A stretch of DNA of 64,000 bases from Persicaria tinctoria. Its lineage: Eukaryota; Streptophyta; Magnoliopsida; Caryophyllales; Polygonaceae. The notes below the pieces were generated by a model. It saw only the letters and a program-made list of their open reading frames with translations, was not told where the DNA came from and made no database searches. The stretch covers positions 30,961,967 to 31,025,966 of the forward strand of contig JBANSL010000004.1 in the NCBI GenBank assembly GCA_037127255.1, written 5' to 3'. The position numbers and the translations under genes were made by a program. Shown piece by piece: positions 11,070 to 22,249 of the stretch (position 1 is its first letter; the number at the start of each line of letters is the position of its first letter).

Positions 11070-12045
11070 TTGATTTTTGAGGAAAATCGGTGAAAAAGCC
11101 CTTTAAGCATATTTGGTTAGCTAGATAGGCCCATTAATTGTTTTTTTAGCATGCTTAGCCCATTAATTGCCTTTTTAGCTTGCTTAGCCCTCTTGACCGG
11201 TCAACGGTCAACCCATTTTGATGCCAACTTTTTTTTTTTTTTTTTTTTTTTGATGCCAACTTTTTTTTTTTTTTTTTAGTGATACCATATTTTACCGTTT
11301 TGATGCCAACATTTTGTGGTGACAATTTTATACAATTGATGGCATAAGAGCTTAAAACGTGGAATCAAAATATTGTTAACTTATTGTCACTTTTCTAATG
11401 AAATGATTGGATGACTTTTTTTTTAATGCCACTTTTTTAAAACATTGATGACATTTTTTGTGATGTCATATTTTACCGTTTTGATGCCAAAATTTTATTA
11501 CATTTTATTTTCACTCTGATGCCACTTTTCTAATTAAATTATTGGATGACACTTTTTTTAAACTTTGATGACATTTTTTGTTTACTCTAATGTCACGTTG
11601 ACCATTGATGCCATTTTAAAAAATTTGTATCACATTAAAGAAAAAAATGTCATCAAAAAATACGACTTTGAAAAAATATCATCAAAAATATGGCATCACG
11701 GTAAAAAAAAATATTATCAAAAAATTGACATAAAAAAGTGGCATCAAAGTGAAAATAAAATATACTAAAATTTTGGCATCAAAACGGTAAAATATGGCAT
11801 CACTAAAAAAAAAAGTTGGCATCAAAAAAAAAAAAAAAAGTTGGCATCAAAAAAAAAAAGTTGGCATCAAAATGGGTTGGTCAACGTTGACCGGTCAATG
11901 GTCAAACGGTTGACCATTGACCAACCCACTCAATTGAGAAGGGGCTAGGGCAAAACTAATTAAATTAATTAATGGGCTAGGTGACTAATTGAATATTCAA
12001 AAAAGGCCCTCTACCAAAATCACCTTGATTTTTATTTTTAATTCT
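11070..12045. mobile_element. Foldback (MULE-like) MITE with long imperfect inverted arms
   Basis: The two halves are imperfect reverse complements. On the left, GGCCCATTAATT, then TTGACCGGTCAACGGTCAAC, then repeated TTGATGCCAAC with T runs. On the right, the same words inverted: GTTGGCATCAA with A runs, GTTGACCGGTCAATGG and ATTAATGGGC. The outer ends match loosely (AAAATCGGTGAAAAAGCCC and, inverted, AAAATCAAGGTGATTTT). Arms are about 450 bp. The T and A runs of 15-24 bases differ between copies of the sub-repeat. There is no coding capacity. Boundaries are uncertain by 10-20 bases and I could not confirm a target duplication. Confidence 0.75.
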
Positions 12046-12214
12046 TAAATTTCCCTAAAAACACAGCCGGCTCAAGACAAGGTCCGCGCTTCCATGCAGA
12101 TTGACCAGCGCTCACAGAGAGGATCGCACGAACGTGCGCCTCTCGCATGCGGACACCGGGTCCACCGGGACACATGCTCAACTAAGCAAACCCTATTTTT
12201 TTTTTCCTTTGAAA

Positions 12215-12975
12215 AAAACTTACATGTTCTTCTTCAAGCTTGGAGAGCCTATCCAAGGAGATGCACTACCAGATCCCACACCATATACAAGTTTAGTGGG
12301 AAAGCTCAGTTACCTTATAAATACAAGATTTAACATCTCATTTTTTTTTTATCTAGGTTCTTATTTAGTTCCTCTTGCATCCGAATATATCTATTTTTTC
12401 TGATATGTTGCATCTTCTCAAGTATGTCAAAGGCACATCACATTTTGGAGTCAAGTTTTAACGAAGAAGTAGCATAATAAAAAATTAAGAGTTTTTAGAT
12501 TTTGATTTGGCGGCTTGCCCGATTACAAGGAGATTTGATAATGTTTATGCTGTGCTCTAACGTGACAATCTCATCTTTTGGAAATCCAAAAGGCCAACAA
12601 TAGTATCTAGAAGCTCTTCAGAAGCAGAATATAGAGACATGAGTCAAGCTACATTAGGTCTCTTGGCTAGTCAATCTCCTCCAAGATCTAGGTGAACAAC
12701 ATCTCTGGTCACTCTACACTATGAAAACAAATCTACACTCCAAATTACTAGAAGCCTAGTGTTCCATTGAGATCAATTGCCACTTTACAAGGGAAAAAGT
12801 GATGGATGGTCTGTTATAACTATCATATCTTCCAATAGAAAATCAGCCCGTCGATGTCTCAACCAAGATCCTCCCTTTAATTAGTTCATCATCGTGAATT
12901 GCTTGTCAAATTGGGTATGCATATAAGCAAGTTTGCTCTAGTTTGAGGGGCCTATTATGACCTATTACGTATGGT
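12215..12975 (+). pseudogene. Ty1/copia pol fragment: end of RT and RNase H
   Basis: Translation across several frames gives FFKLGEPIQGDALPDPTPY and SLVGKLSYLINTRFNIS (end of copia RT). About 12415-12450 holds a shifted form of the usual VKGTSHFGVKF block. RNase H motifs then follow, around 12510-12700: GLPDY, DNLISWKSKR, SRSSSEAEYRDMSQATL and, near 12830, the PVDVSTKILP block typical of the end of copia pol. The phrase TTTGAGGGGCC near 12945 corresponds to the usual FEGG end. Stops and shifts are numerous, LTRs are not visible, and the fragment cannot be expressed as one protein. Confidence 0.85.
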
Positions 12976-14064
12976 GGTTTTTATTTTATAAATGTTAGTT
13001 AAGCTGTTGTGATTTTGATTAGAATGATTGGTTCTTTGAAAAATCTAATCTTAAATTCTTTGCACAAGCCACATAATTTCCTTTTTTTTTTATTAGGTAA
13101 TTTTTAGTGGTATTTTGAAAACAATGCAATCTTTTGAGGAGGGAAAACACCAAGAAAGAAAGGATAGGGAAATTTGTTGTATTTGTATTTTGTGATTTAG
13201 GAGGATAGGGAAATTTGTTGTATTTGGTATTCTAATTGAATTTGGTACGAGTTTGATCAGAGTTCACCAGCAACCTAGATGATTCGATTTTGATATTTTT
13301 GCAAACAAGTTGTTCAGTCATAAATTCAAAGTAATGTTGATTTGAGCTTGAATTGTATGTTCTTGTGATAGATCGAGAGAGAGAGGCGCAGAGTGAGGAG
13401 GTCACTTGAAGACTTGAAGTTGGTGGAGGGACAAGCACGAGGAAAGGAGACACGCCAGCGAATGTCTGAAAACCCCTGTTGGCAGAGGCTTCAAGTATGT
13501 CGATTTTTTGCATTTTGAAATTCATAATTTAGGGTTTTGGGATTAGATTTGGGGATTTTGTGCTGGATTAGGCAATTTTTGGTCATTTTCGGGTTGGGAG
13601 TTTTCTGTGCGTATCCTTCTTAATTAATTCCAGCAGTCCAATTCTTGGATGGCTTTGTCTTTGGGAGTGAATTGGGTGAGAAGATGTGCATCTTTTGCTG
13701 GGTTTGTACGAGAACCCTGAAATGGTTAGCCATACCTTTGATCGTCTCTCAACTAGGGGCTATCTTTGAGTTGTTTTCACCTATTACTAAATTACTGGTT
13801 TCAGTGGTTAGTGTTCTTATTTCTTGTCATGACTGCTGGTGTTTTTCAGATAAGAGTGAATGGGAGATGCTTGTTGTTCTATGTGGTTAGAATATTTCTA
13901 TTTTTTGTTGTCCTTGTAGACTAATCCAATCCCCCTTCCCCTTTTTTTTTTGGATTGAAGTTTCAAGCTGTTAATTACCCGTAGATGTCTATATATGTGT
14001 AGAACTTAATATCTCATGTACATGAATGTTGATCAAAGGCTTTAATTATGTCTTAAAATTTTTT
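12976..14064. other. Unassigned AT-rich stretch
   Basis: No repeat ends, no recognisable protein and no RNA gene. The longest open frame (13645-13890, +, 81 codons, Cys- and Trp-containing, with two hydrophobic stretches) matches nothing I know and has no supporting context. GGATAGGGAAATTTGTTGTA occurs twice (about 13164 and 13204), a short local duplication. Confidence 0.4.
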
Positions 14065-14071
14065 AATCCTA

Positions 14072-14138
14072 TTAGCTCAAATGGTAGAGCAATGTGCTAA
14101 TGCACAAAGATGTGGTTTCAAGTCCCGCATAGGCAATC
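14072..14138 (+). repeat. tRNA-Ile-like sequence (pseudo-tRNA or SINE head)
   Basis: It starts CCTATTAGCTCAAATGGTAG and ends GTCCCGCATAGG. A tRNA-like acceptor stem is possible (CCTAT with ATAGG), with an A-box-like TAGCTCAAATGG and a B-box-like GGTTTCAAGTCCC. The order and the GTGCTAAT segment resemble tRNA-Ile(AAT), but the anticodon arm has lost bases and the loop is too small. This is therefore a pseudogene or the promoter head of a tRNA-derived SINE. A related copy lies at 62775-62836 on the other strand. Confidence 0.65.
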
Positions 14139-14908
14139 TTAACATAATATCAATACTGACAGATCGATTTCTAATTCTTGCAAACAGGAAATTTGATTCA
14201 ACAACTTCAATTATCTTTAAATCATGAAGGGGCTTTATCGTTGGGGCTTAATCTATATTGATATTCCTGTTTAGCCGAATGATCGAACAAAGGTAACTAT
14301 CTTGGAATGCTAATGAAGCATGTGGAAGGATGGAATTATCTGTTTCCATTTCTTGAACATGGCACTTGCTTAATTTGACAAGGGCCAAGGTTCTAGTTGT
14401 TTTGTTCTTGTGTTGAATATATTACATTTTGGTTGACTAATGAAGCTTTACTTGTTGATGGGTGAAGCTCCTCCTTTTATTTAAAAAGAAATTCTATGCT
14501 CAATATGTATAGATTTCATATATTGAAATATATTGAATTTGAGCTACATCTTATACATGGAGAAGGGAATAAATGTTATAAAACTAGCGAACAAGTTAGT
14601 GTTTTGAGGATTCATGGTACTGCTACTACTAAGGCTACTACTACCAGTTTCACTACTACAAACATTTGACACGCCCAATATTCAGTAAACTATCAATTTT
14701 TTTTAATAGCATTAAAGAATAGAGGAAATGCTACTAAATAGACCAAAAAATAGGCCTATTTGCAAAAATAACCTAGCAGGCCCTTTAATATACCAAATTG
14801 ACCCCTCTACTCCAAGCGAAAAAAAACCGCCGGTTATTTGGCACTGTTGGGAACCGGATGTAGAAGGTACACCAATGCGGGAGTTCTCAAATTAAAACGA
14901 AGAGGGAG
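14139..14908. other. Unassigned AT-rich stretch left of CACTA element A
   Basis: Non-coding and AT-rich. A lone CACTACTACAAACATTTG at 14651 looks like a CACTA terminus but has no partner. No gene is seen. Confidence 0.4.
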
Positions 14909-15170
14909 CACTACAAAAAAAAAAACATATTTGCCACCAATGGTAGCAACGACAAGCGTTTGCCGTGGCTGTAGGGTGGATTTTTGCTATAGCATAGCAA
15001 CGGATCATATGCCGTGGCAAAAATTTGCCACGGAAATGGTTACCCCGTTGCTAACTCCAATACAACTGGCGATATCATCATAATATTTGCGACGGCAGAA
15101 CCCTCACCGTGGCAAAAAATGAATTGGAGAAGCTAAATTTGCCACTGTGTCGTAGCTAAAGCAAACCCTT
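14909..15170. repeat. Left subterminal repeats of CACTA element A
   Basis: GCCGTGGC, GCCACGG, TTGCTA and TAGCAACG recur in both orientations within 260 bp of the terminus. In CACTA elements such arrays bind the element's transposase. The mirror array is at 49060-49529. Confidence 0.75.
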
Positions 15171-16105
15171 ATTTATTTTTCACAATCAAAACACAACTTA
15201 AAAAAAAGGAAATAAAATTATAAGTTTGAAATATTTCCAACCCTAATTTCATTTTCACTTCTGCGGAGTTCCGCCTACTCCCATCTTCTCTCTCCAGGCT
15301 CCATCAAACTCGTCGGTGCCAAATTCAAGCTTGTCGGAGCCAAGCATCGGCTGGGAGCTCACCTTGACTCCCTCTGTGTGCCGGTATTCTCCTCACTTCC
15401 CAGAAAACAAAGACGAACGGCTCCTCTTCTCCACACCGCCCTCTGCTACAACTCGTTCCCGGTTGGCGAATTCGTACAAAGGCAAAGAAGACGATGACAA
15501 ACGGCTCTTCTTCTGGTGAAGGTGATGGTCGGTGGTAGGGCTGCTCTCCCCAGAACGATTGAGGTCGACGATAGACCAACAATCAGAACTCCTTTTCTCA
15601 TTCGGCTCCTCTTCATCCCACATGTATGTTGTCCTGAACCTCCATTGGTGTCGACTTAGTCGAGTTCAATATTAATCTTGAAGAATTAGGGTTTCGATTT
15701 GGGGATTGACGCTACAAATTAGGGTTTTGGACCGGTTGTTAGGCTGCGAATTAGTAGTGTTGTTCGTGCTTGCTTGTTTCCTGATCTACGCCCTAGTTTC
15801 ACTCGTTTTTGAATCTAAACTTGATGAACAAAATTAAATTAGATTGTACATATCTAATTTCTTAGCAGTAGTTAACAAAATCCCATTGATTTCATACTTG
15901 CCAGCATGAATCTCCTTAAACACAAATTGATATGGCATATTTTCTCTTGTTTCATTTTAAGGGACGTGTAGACATTGATTGTTGAAATGCTCCAAGCTGC
16001 AAGGTCTAAGCAAATTGACATGGTAACATATTATTGTGTATGGAAACATGATCCTAGTACCTGTTTATACTATAATTGGATGAAGTCTTGATCCTCAATA
16101 ATTTC
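15171..16105. other. Gene-like but unrecognised segment of element A
   Basis: 15240-15640 is less AT-rich, has 5' UTR-like CT-rich patches, and is followed by CATGTATGTTG and an AT-rich intron-like stretch to 16105. The short open frames (15316-15519 plus; 15325-15582 minus) match nothing I know. It may be the first exon of a captured gene. Confidence 0.35.
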
Positions 16106-16109
16106 AAGG

Positions 16110-16935
16110 AAATTTTACAGGAAACCACCCCTTATTTATTAGACTTTTCATTTAACCACCCCTTATACAAAACCTTTCACTAAACCACCCCTTATTGATT
16201 AGGCTTTTCATTTAACCACCCCTTATTGATTAGGTTTTTCATTTAACCACCCCTTATATAATTCTGTCAACAGATAACCACCCCTACCTCTATTCCATCC
16301 AATTCGATGTTAAAAAATTATGAAAAGACCAAAATGTCCTTTTTAAAACTATCCATCTTTGACTCTTTTGCCTCTGCTCGTGCTCGATTTATCTCATTTC
16401 TCTAGTGGTGGACTGGTGGATCACGACTGGCTTGGCGGTGACTCGGGTGGTGCTCGACCGGATTCACTGGCTTGTTAATTAATTTCGAATGAACCGTCCT
16501 AGTATAGGGGTAAATATAAGAAAATATTAAGAAAACGTTTTGACCGTTAAGAATCCGCCAATAAGGCCGTCGAACCATCTTGGCGCTTGGCGGTACCCCA
16601 CCGCCGAGCATCCGCCGAGCGTTTTTTAGAACATTGATTATACCTTGTGATTGGAGAACCTTCTGCATTTGTGATCAGTTTACATCATCGAATTCCTCTC
16701 CGAATCCACTGGTCGTGTAGCCTGAAGTTCGTCGATGGCTCTGAAGTCTGGACGATTATAGGATTTCTATATATGGCAGCAGAAAGGTTGAAGATGGATA
16801 GTTAAAAAAAAAGGGCATTTCGGTCTTTTCAGAATTTTTTAACATCAAATTGGACGGAATAGAGGTAGGGGTGGTCATCTGTTGACGGGATTATATAAGG
16901 GGTGGTTAATTTAGTAAAAGGTTTTGTATAAGGAA
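16110..16935. mobile_element. Foldback MULE-type element with GC-rich core
   Basis: Left arm: ACAGGAAACCACCCCTTAT, with further copies of AACCACCCCTTAT at 16155, 16184, 16215 and 16247, then ATCCAATTCGATGTTAAAAA. Right arm, inverted: TTTTTTAACATCAAATTGGA and GGGGTGGTTAATTTAG. Arms are about 130 bp near the core. The first arm has extra tandem copies of the 30-bp CCACCCC unit that the right arm lacks. The core (16370-16740) is GC-rich (GGACTGGTGGATCACGAC; CCCCACCGCCGAGCATCCG) and may be captured genic DNA. The last right-arm bases diverge, so the exact end and the target duplication are unclear. Confidence 0.65.
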
Positions 16936-17110
16936 TTGGGCCTACCAATTTTTCAGGGTATTTTTCTTATTACTTATCATACATTGGATCTGAAACAACC
17001 TCTAATTTTCTCTTTATTGAATCTCCTATAGAAGTTGGATGGTCTTACTCTAACACCTCTTCTAACTATAACGCCAGGGATGCTAAAATTGGTAGGACCA
17101 ATTCCTTCAA
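16931..17110. repeat. Short inverted pair, about 20 bp, 155 bp apart
   Basis: GGAATTGGGCCTACCAATTTT at 16931 is mirrored by AAAATTGGTAGGACCAATTCC at 17087. It may be a small MITE joined to the preceding foldback element. The interior is AT-rich and non-coding. Confidence 0.45.
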
Positions 17111-17169
17111 AACTTCCAAACTAATTTTTATTTTGCAACACTTGTTATCATGTTACTAAAATGCATTTG

Positions 17170-17266
17170 ACAACAGATGATATGCACATTTTTATGCTTA
17201 CATGGTACAAGAAATTCCCAGAGCTCCACTCGCAACCTCTCTTCCTCACCGGGGAGAGCTATGCAG
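17170..17266 (+). pseudogene. Exon fragment of a serine carboxypeptidase-like gene
   Basis: One exon-sized open piece translates [20 protein letters not shown] followed by [13 protein letters not shown]. The GESYAG motif holds the nucleophile serine of plant serine carboxypeptidase-like proteins (S10 family, vacuolar or secreted acyltransferases or peptidases), and WYKKFPE just before it is the usual context. A GT follows at once (CAGGTGCC), as at a splice donor. No other exon of the family is seen nearby, so this is a captured fragment inside CACTA element A and not a gene. Confidence 0.75.
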
Positions 17267-17453
17267 GTGCCTTCCAACTTCCAATTCATGTTTAAATATG
17301 TCATTTTACATAGTTAAGAGTATTTAGTGATTAAAAAATAGATTTACTTAAAATTAACATACATATTTACTTACATGGCATTACATACATATTTACTTCC
17401 AATTCATTTTTATGCCGTGTTTAAATTTGTCTTGTTTAAATATGTCTTACTGA

Positions 17454-17787
17454 TTGGATCAAGTATCACTCTTCTATTTGGCGGTGTACTCTTCTGAGCA
17501 CAATCTTCTCAAATTACAACGTCTGCTTGAGATTGCAGAAGATTACAATAAACCTTCTAACCAAATTGGCCAGTTTCTTAGCTTTGAGGATCACTTAGAA
17601 GTCGTTGCTTCTTCTAGGATGGCTGGGTTTCATGGGGATTTTTACTCTTATCCACCAATTGGGGGTGTTAACAAGTTTGAGTACATCTTTAGGGTGTTCT
17701 TCGATTACTCCGTTAGTTTTTATTTTTATTACTTTTTTTTATTAATTTGGTGCCTATTTCACTACTCCCTTTTATTGTATAGGAGGT
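17454..17787 (+). pseudogene. Unrecognised exon-like fragment in element A
   Basis: 111 codons open. The first 80 or so look like real protein (hydrophilic, helical; EHNLLKLQRLLEIAEDYNKP then SFEDHLEVVASSRMAGFHGD). After codon 80 the frame runs into AT-rich DNA giving a Phe/Tyr-rich tail, which suggests the true exon ended at GGGTGTTAACAAG or soon after. I do not recognise the family. It lies 190 bp after the carboxypeptidase exon, but continuity with it is not evident. Confidence 0.4.
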
Positions 17788-17885
17788 AGGAAATCAGGAA
17801 TCATTCTTGTCTTTTCTTACCATTGTGATTGAACATTCACTTTTTTATGTTTTTGGTTTTTATGGAGTTGTTTACTTTCTCAGAT

Positions 17886-17975
17886 TAGAAGTGGTTTGTT
17901 GCTGCTGTTGGTAGGACACAAAATAGAAGTGGTTGGATGTTGCTGTTGGTAGGACACAAAATAGAAGTGGTTGGC
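17886..17975. repeat. Direct repeat of about 48 bp, two copies plus a third start
   Basis: AGAAGTGGTT then TTGCTGCTGTTGGTAGGACA and CAAAAT is repeated with small changes, and a third AGAAGTGGTT follows. It is non-coding. Confidence 0.6.
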
Positions 17976-18272
17976 TTCTCCTGCTTGGGTGAGAGGTGAT
18001 CATGATGGTATATCTTTCATTTTTTTGGTGTTTATTTCTTTTAATCCTTGGAATTTGAATGAATATTACTGCTAACCATTCTCTTTGAATGAATATTACT
18101 GCATTAGCCATAAAAGTAGTATTATTAAAGTCTCTTTAGATCTACAACTTTAATGCCTTATGTTTGCTTGATGATATCTTGTTTTAAGATGTAGTATATA
18201 TCTGAATAGAAGCCTACCTCTTTTTAGCATACTATTTGGGTTATGAGATTTGTAAATCCTCTTGCTTTCTAT

Positions 18273-18835
18273 CACTACGCCAGATGGCCCTTCGGGCGAC
18301 GGACCGAAGTCGTCGCCTGAAAGGTGTTTTTCGCCCTCTGACAACTCAGGCGACGAACTTCCGTCGCCTGAGTTGTGGTCGGGTGACTTTCATCCTTCCA
18401 CCATTCAGTCGACGAGCATCTGTATGTTCGTCGGCGGAGTGAACTCAGGCGACGGAAAAAGTGTTCGTCGACTGATGATGTTGTCAGAGGCCAAGGGCCA
18501 TCCAGGCCCGCCCATTAAGACTCAGGCGACGAGTTTAGTGTCATAAGTTCGTCGCCTGAGTCGGTCAATAGGGCTATCAAAGCATCTAGGCGACAGACTT
18601 TTTTCTTTATGTGTCGTCGCCTAGATAGTTTCAGGAGACGGACATAGAATTGTTTTGTCTCCTGAGTGTAGTCTAAAGATGCATTCTCAGTTGTATGTCC
18701 GTAGCTGGAGTGTTCAGGAGACGAAATTTTACATGAGTCCGTCGCCTGAATAGGTTTAATTTTTTTTTTTAGTAATAAGACGATGTAAGGTTGTTTGTTC
18801 GTCGCCTGAATTGTTTTGATTTTAAAAAAATAAAA
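18273..18835. repeat. Left subterminal repeats of element C
   Basis: At least a dozen copies of TCAGGCGACGAA or its inverse TTCGTCGCCTGA, often in face-to-face pairs that could form hairpins (for example 18346-18373). They are likely transposase-binding sites, by analogy with other CACTA elements. The next 340 bp (to about 19185) are a CA-rich, non-coding stretch that would be the transposase 3' UTR. Confidence 0.85.
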
Positions 18836-19529
18836 TTTAATAGGGCAGGTTCCCCCTGTTCGAATGTACCTTATAGCACATGTTGTCCTCCTGTCCTAAA
18901 CTCTATAAACAACAACACACACAACACAAACAACAGCATACTCAACAACACACAAGCACAAGCAATTCAACCCATCACATTAAAAACCTTGTAATCCACC
19001 CTAAACCTTGTCCAACATACCAAAAGTATGTGACAAATGTCCATCTTGAGCAACTTCACAAAAAACTTCACAAAAAGTATATACAAATACTACAAATTCC
19101 AGAATACACAAGTTCTAAATGTTTCTCCAAAAAACCAAACCCAAGTTTTAATTAGTTATAGGGATATGAGGAGGGCGTCCTTACCTAGCTATTTCGGCTG
19201 GGGGGAGGGCTGACTGTCTGTTGGATGACCAGCTGAGTTGGTGGAGGGCTGAGGAGAAGTTGTGGCTGAAGGGACAGCCTGAGGACACACTACGGAGGTG
19301 ACGGATGGTTGTGAGTTGGCCTGACCACTTAGCATGCCCATCATGAGCCTCTCGATGCTGGCCATACGCTCCTCCAGCTGCTCATTCTTGGTCTCGGTTA
19401 GGGTGGTTTTCTCACGCAGCCTTACAATTTCAGCCTTCGCCTCCTCCAGCTCCTCGTCCCTCTCTGCAGCCCTTGCTGCCCATGGACCCCCTCTTTTCTT
19501 TGCAGGCCGCTCTCCAGCTGCACCCATTC

Positions 19530-19853
19530 CTTTTAAAAAAAGATTGAAAACATAATAAGTAAAATCAGTGGGATTGAACACATAATAAGAGCTGTAAGTA
19601 GAAAAAGATTGAAAACATAAGTAAAATATTGTTATGAACTATAAGTAAAATCAGTAATGGAAATTGTAAAACATAAATAAAATCTTGTTATGAAAACAAG
19701 ATTGAAAATGTAAGTAAAATCTTGTAATGGAAATTGTAAAATCAGAAATTCAAACATAAGTAAAATCTTGATATGAATTATAACAAGTAAAATATTTTTA
19801 TGAACTTCTGACAATTGTAAAACAATAATAAAATAAGTGGGATTGAACTATAC
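19530..19853 (-). other. Intron 4 of the element C transposase, with simple direct repeats
   Basis: AGTAAAATCTTG and GAAAATTGTAAAA-type words recur with spacing of roughly 30-60 bp. Borders are GT at 19852-19853 and AG at 19530-19531, read on the minus strand. Confidence 0.6.
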
Positions 19854-20026
19854 CTCGAACTTCTGTTCCTTTTCTTTCCCCAAAGCAATCCAAGATGATC
19901 TGTGTTTGTTCTTCGACAGAGAGGGGTGGTATTTGGCTTGGGTCTTCTGCTCCTTCTCCAACAGTGCAGACTTCATCAAGACGACGTTTCAATTTGGCCT
20001 ACAAACACAGAAATTTATAAGTAAAA

Positions 20027-20029
<3 letters not shown>

Positions 20030-20100
<71 letters not shown>
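20030..20100. repeat. (TA)n microsatellite left of element E
   Basis: About 35 uninterrupted TA units, directly followed by the terminal repeat of element E. Confidence 0.95.
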
Positions 20101-20103
<3 letters not shown>

Positions 20104-20319
20104 TAGATCGGATGAGAACACCTCTTAGGATAAGAACGTAGGAACAATTCTGGACCATCGATTAAGTTGGAATCAAGGGTTGAGATTAAACCCTATTTTC
20201 TGAATTTAATTTTAAAAAAAAATCGGGGCCCACCACCAGAAAATATTCCAGTCTCATGCATGTGCGTGTGCCGCACTACCGGCTCCCTCCTCTCCCTTTC
20301 TGCGTTGAAAAGCTTCACT

Positions 20320-22136
20320 CACTACAACAAAACTGACTATTTGCAAGAAAATTTTTCCTCGCAGAAAATAGAGATTTCCTCGCTAAAAATGTTCAACAAG
20401 GAACTAAATTTCCTTGTCGGGTGGTCGAAGAAAGCTCGTCAAGGAAAGTATTAACGAGAAAAAATACTTTCCTCGCAAACAAGGTTTTGGAACGATTATA
20501 ATTTGTGGTTATTATAATTTAGCGACTAATAATTTCCTCGTAAAAAATCATATATTTTGGTTCCCAAATAAGTTCCATGATTACAAAATGGTCGTTAAAT
20601 ACATTTGGCTACGAAATGAAATTTCTCGCTGCTTTTTTATTTTGTTGTTGATTTGCACATACATATATATATTTCCCCATTTTCTTATTTGTTTTGTTCG
20701 TAGGAATTGGATGGATTCAAATAGTTAGGGAGAAGAGTAGACATTTTTAATCAAATAGTGAGTTTTTGCCATTTATTATTGCCAGAGTTCACATAGATAA
20801 TGTTCAATTTAAAATATTAACTACATTGAGAAATTCTCTCAACAACTTAGATAATCCTATCCTAACTAATTTACAAATGATTATTCTGTCAAAGATAATC
20901 AAATTAGAAAACTAATCTAATAATCAGAGGGAAAAAAACCATTGTAATTATATAGGATAGTGGATTCCTTGCGGTTTGACATGCTGGATTATTGGGATTG
21001 GCATCAGTGACGTAGATCTGCTCGGAGGTGGCTCGTCCATCGACATCAAGTTTGAGCCCCTTCAATCTCGTGCTCAGTCGGGGATGAGAAGAAATTAAGG
21101 CGAGCCCGGGGTCAGCACGTTTCGAAGGCTTCGTCTTGGGAGTATAGGGAGGAAGCTTCATGGTTTTTTCGACCTTCATCTTGGCACAACGGGCGTCAAC
21201 GTCGACAATAATAGAGACCAGAACACGCTCGATGTTGGTCTTCTATAGCCATACCCATGGAGAGGTAAGGACGGGAAGGAGAGACATTGTACCATGGAAG
21301 ACGAGAAATTGAGAGAACGTGAAAGCTAGTCGCTAGAGCACTAGATCCCGATGGAGGCAAATCGAAGAAAATGGAAATGGAGAGGATGGATAGAGATGAG
21401 AGATCAAACTAGAGAGACAAGAGAGAAGAGGCCAGGACGGCGCCCATGGGAGACGATCAAATAATTAAGATTGTGAGAGTGATTATTAATTGGGGGATAA
21501 GTGCTCAACTATTTAACTGGCAAACGAGGCGCGGTCCTAGGGTTAGGTTTATGGAAAGTGATTTAATTTCCTCGCTAAATAGCTGTTTTAACAATAAAAA
21601 AAATACTCGTAAAACATCAATATATGACGAGGAATTGAAAATTTTCTGGTTAATAAATTTGAGCCATTTTTCCTATTTCACCCAATTCAATAACGACGAA
21701 AATGCAATTTCTTCGTTGATTAATATCATTAGCGACAAAAATTTTTCTCAAGAAATGCATACTATTAGCAAGTAACTATAATCTTTGTCGCAAATAAATT
21801 TGGCAGGTTTTACATAATTCCCACCAAACAAATAACGACAAAATTATAAATTCCTCGATGAAATTATTTTTAGCGATGAAAACATTCCTCGATAAAAGCT
21901 CCAAAGTCGTCGCTATTTTTCTTATGGTTTATGCGACCACATTATACTAACAATTAGCGACAGGTTAAAAAACTTGTCGTTGAATGCCACTTTTAACGAG
22001 GAATGTAGGTTTCTTACTAATGTTCACGTGCCATTTTACGAGGAGTGGATATGTTCGTCGCCAAAGCCCACATTTACCGAGGAAAAATAATTCATCGCTA
22101 AAATATTGGTCGCTAAAAGGCTTTTCTGTTGTAGTG
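20320..22136. mobile_element. CACTA element D, 1.8 kb, non-autonomous
   Basis: The left end is CACTACAACAAAACTGAC; the right end inverted is CACTACAACAGAAAAGCC. ACT stands on both sides (20317-20319 and 22137-22139). Subterminal words TTCCTCGCTAAA, TTTTAGCGAC and CGACGAGG recur at both ends, over about 340 bp on the left and 560 bp on the right. The core (20760-21540) is non-coding or perhaps captured: 20900-21450 is GC-richer, with a short minus-strand open frame (21179-20904, 91 codons) I do not recognise. Confidence 0.88.
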
Positions 22137-22249
22137 ACTGTACATGCAAACTTTTTTTTTATACACTGGACTTTCTAATTTTTGGATTTTTTAGTGTAAT
22201 GGTTTATCAATTGTAATTTCTTTAACCAATGAAATTTAATTTTAGTATA

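Noticed and set aside
13645..13890. 81-codon plus frame as a small host gene
   Set aside because: No family match, no codon or splice context and AT-rich surroundings; not distinguishable from chance.
14072..14138. Functional tRNA-Ile gene
   Set aside because: The anticodon arm lacks bases and the loop is too small, so it cannot fold as a working tRNA.
14651..14680. CACTACTACAAACATTTG as another CACTA left end
   Set aside because: No right terminus, no subterminal array next to it and no duplication; it may be chance or a tiny remnant.
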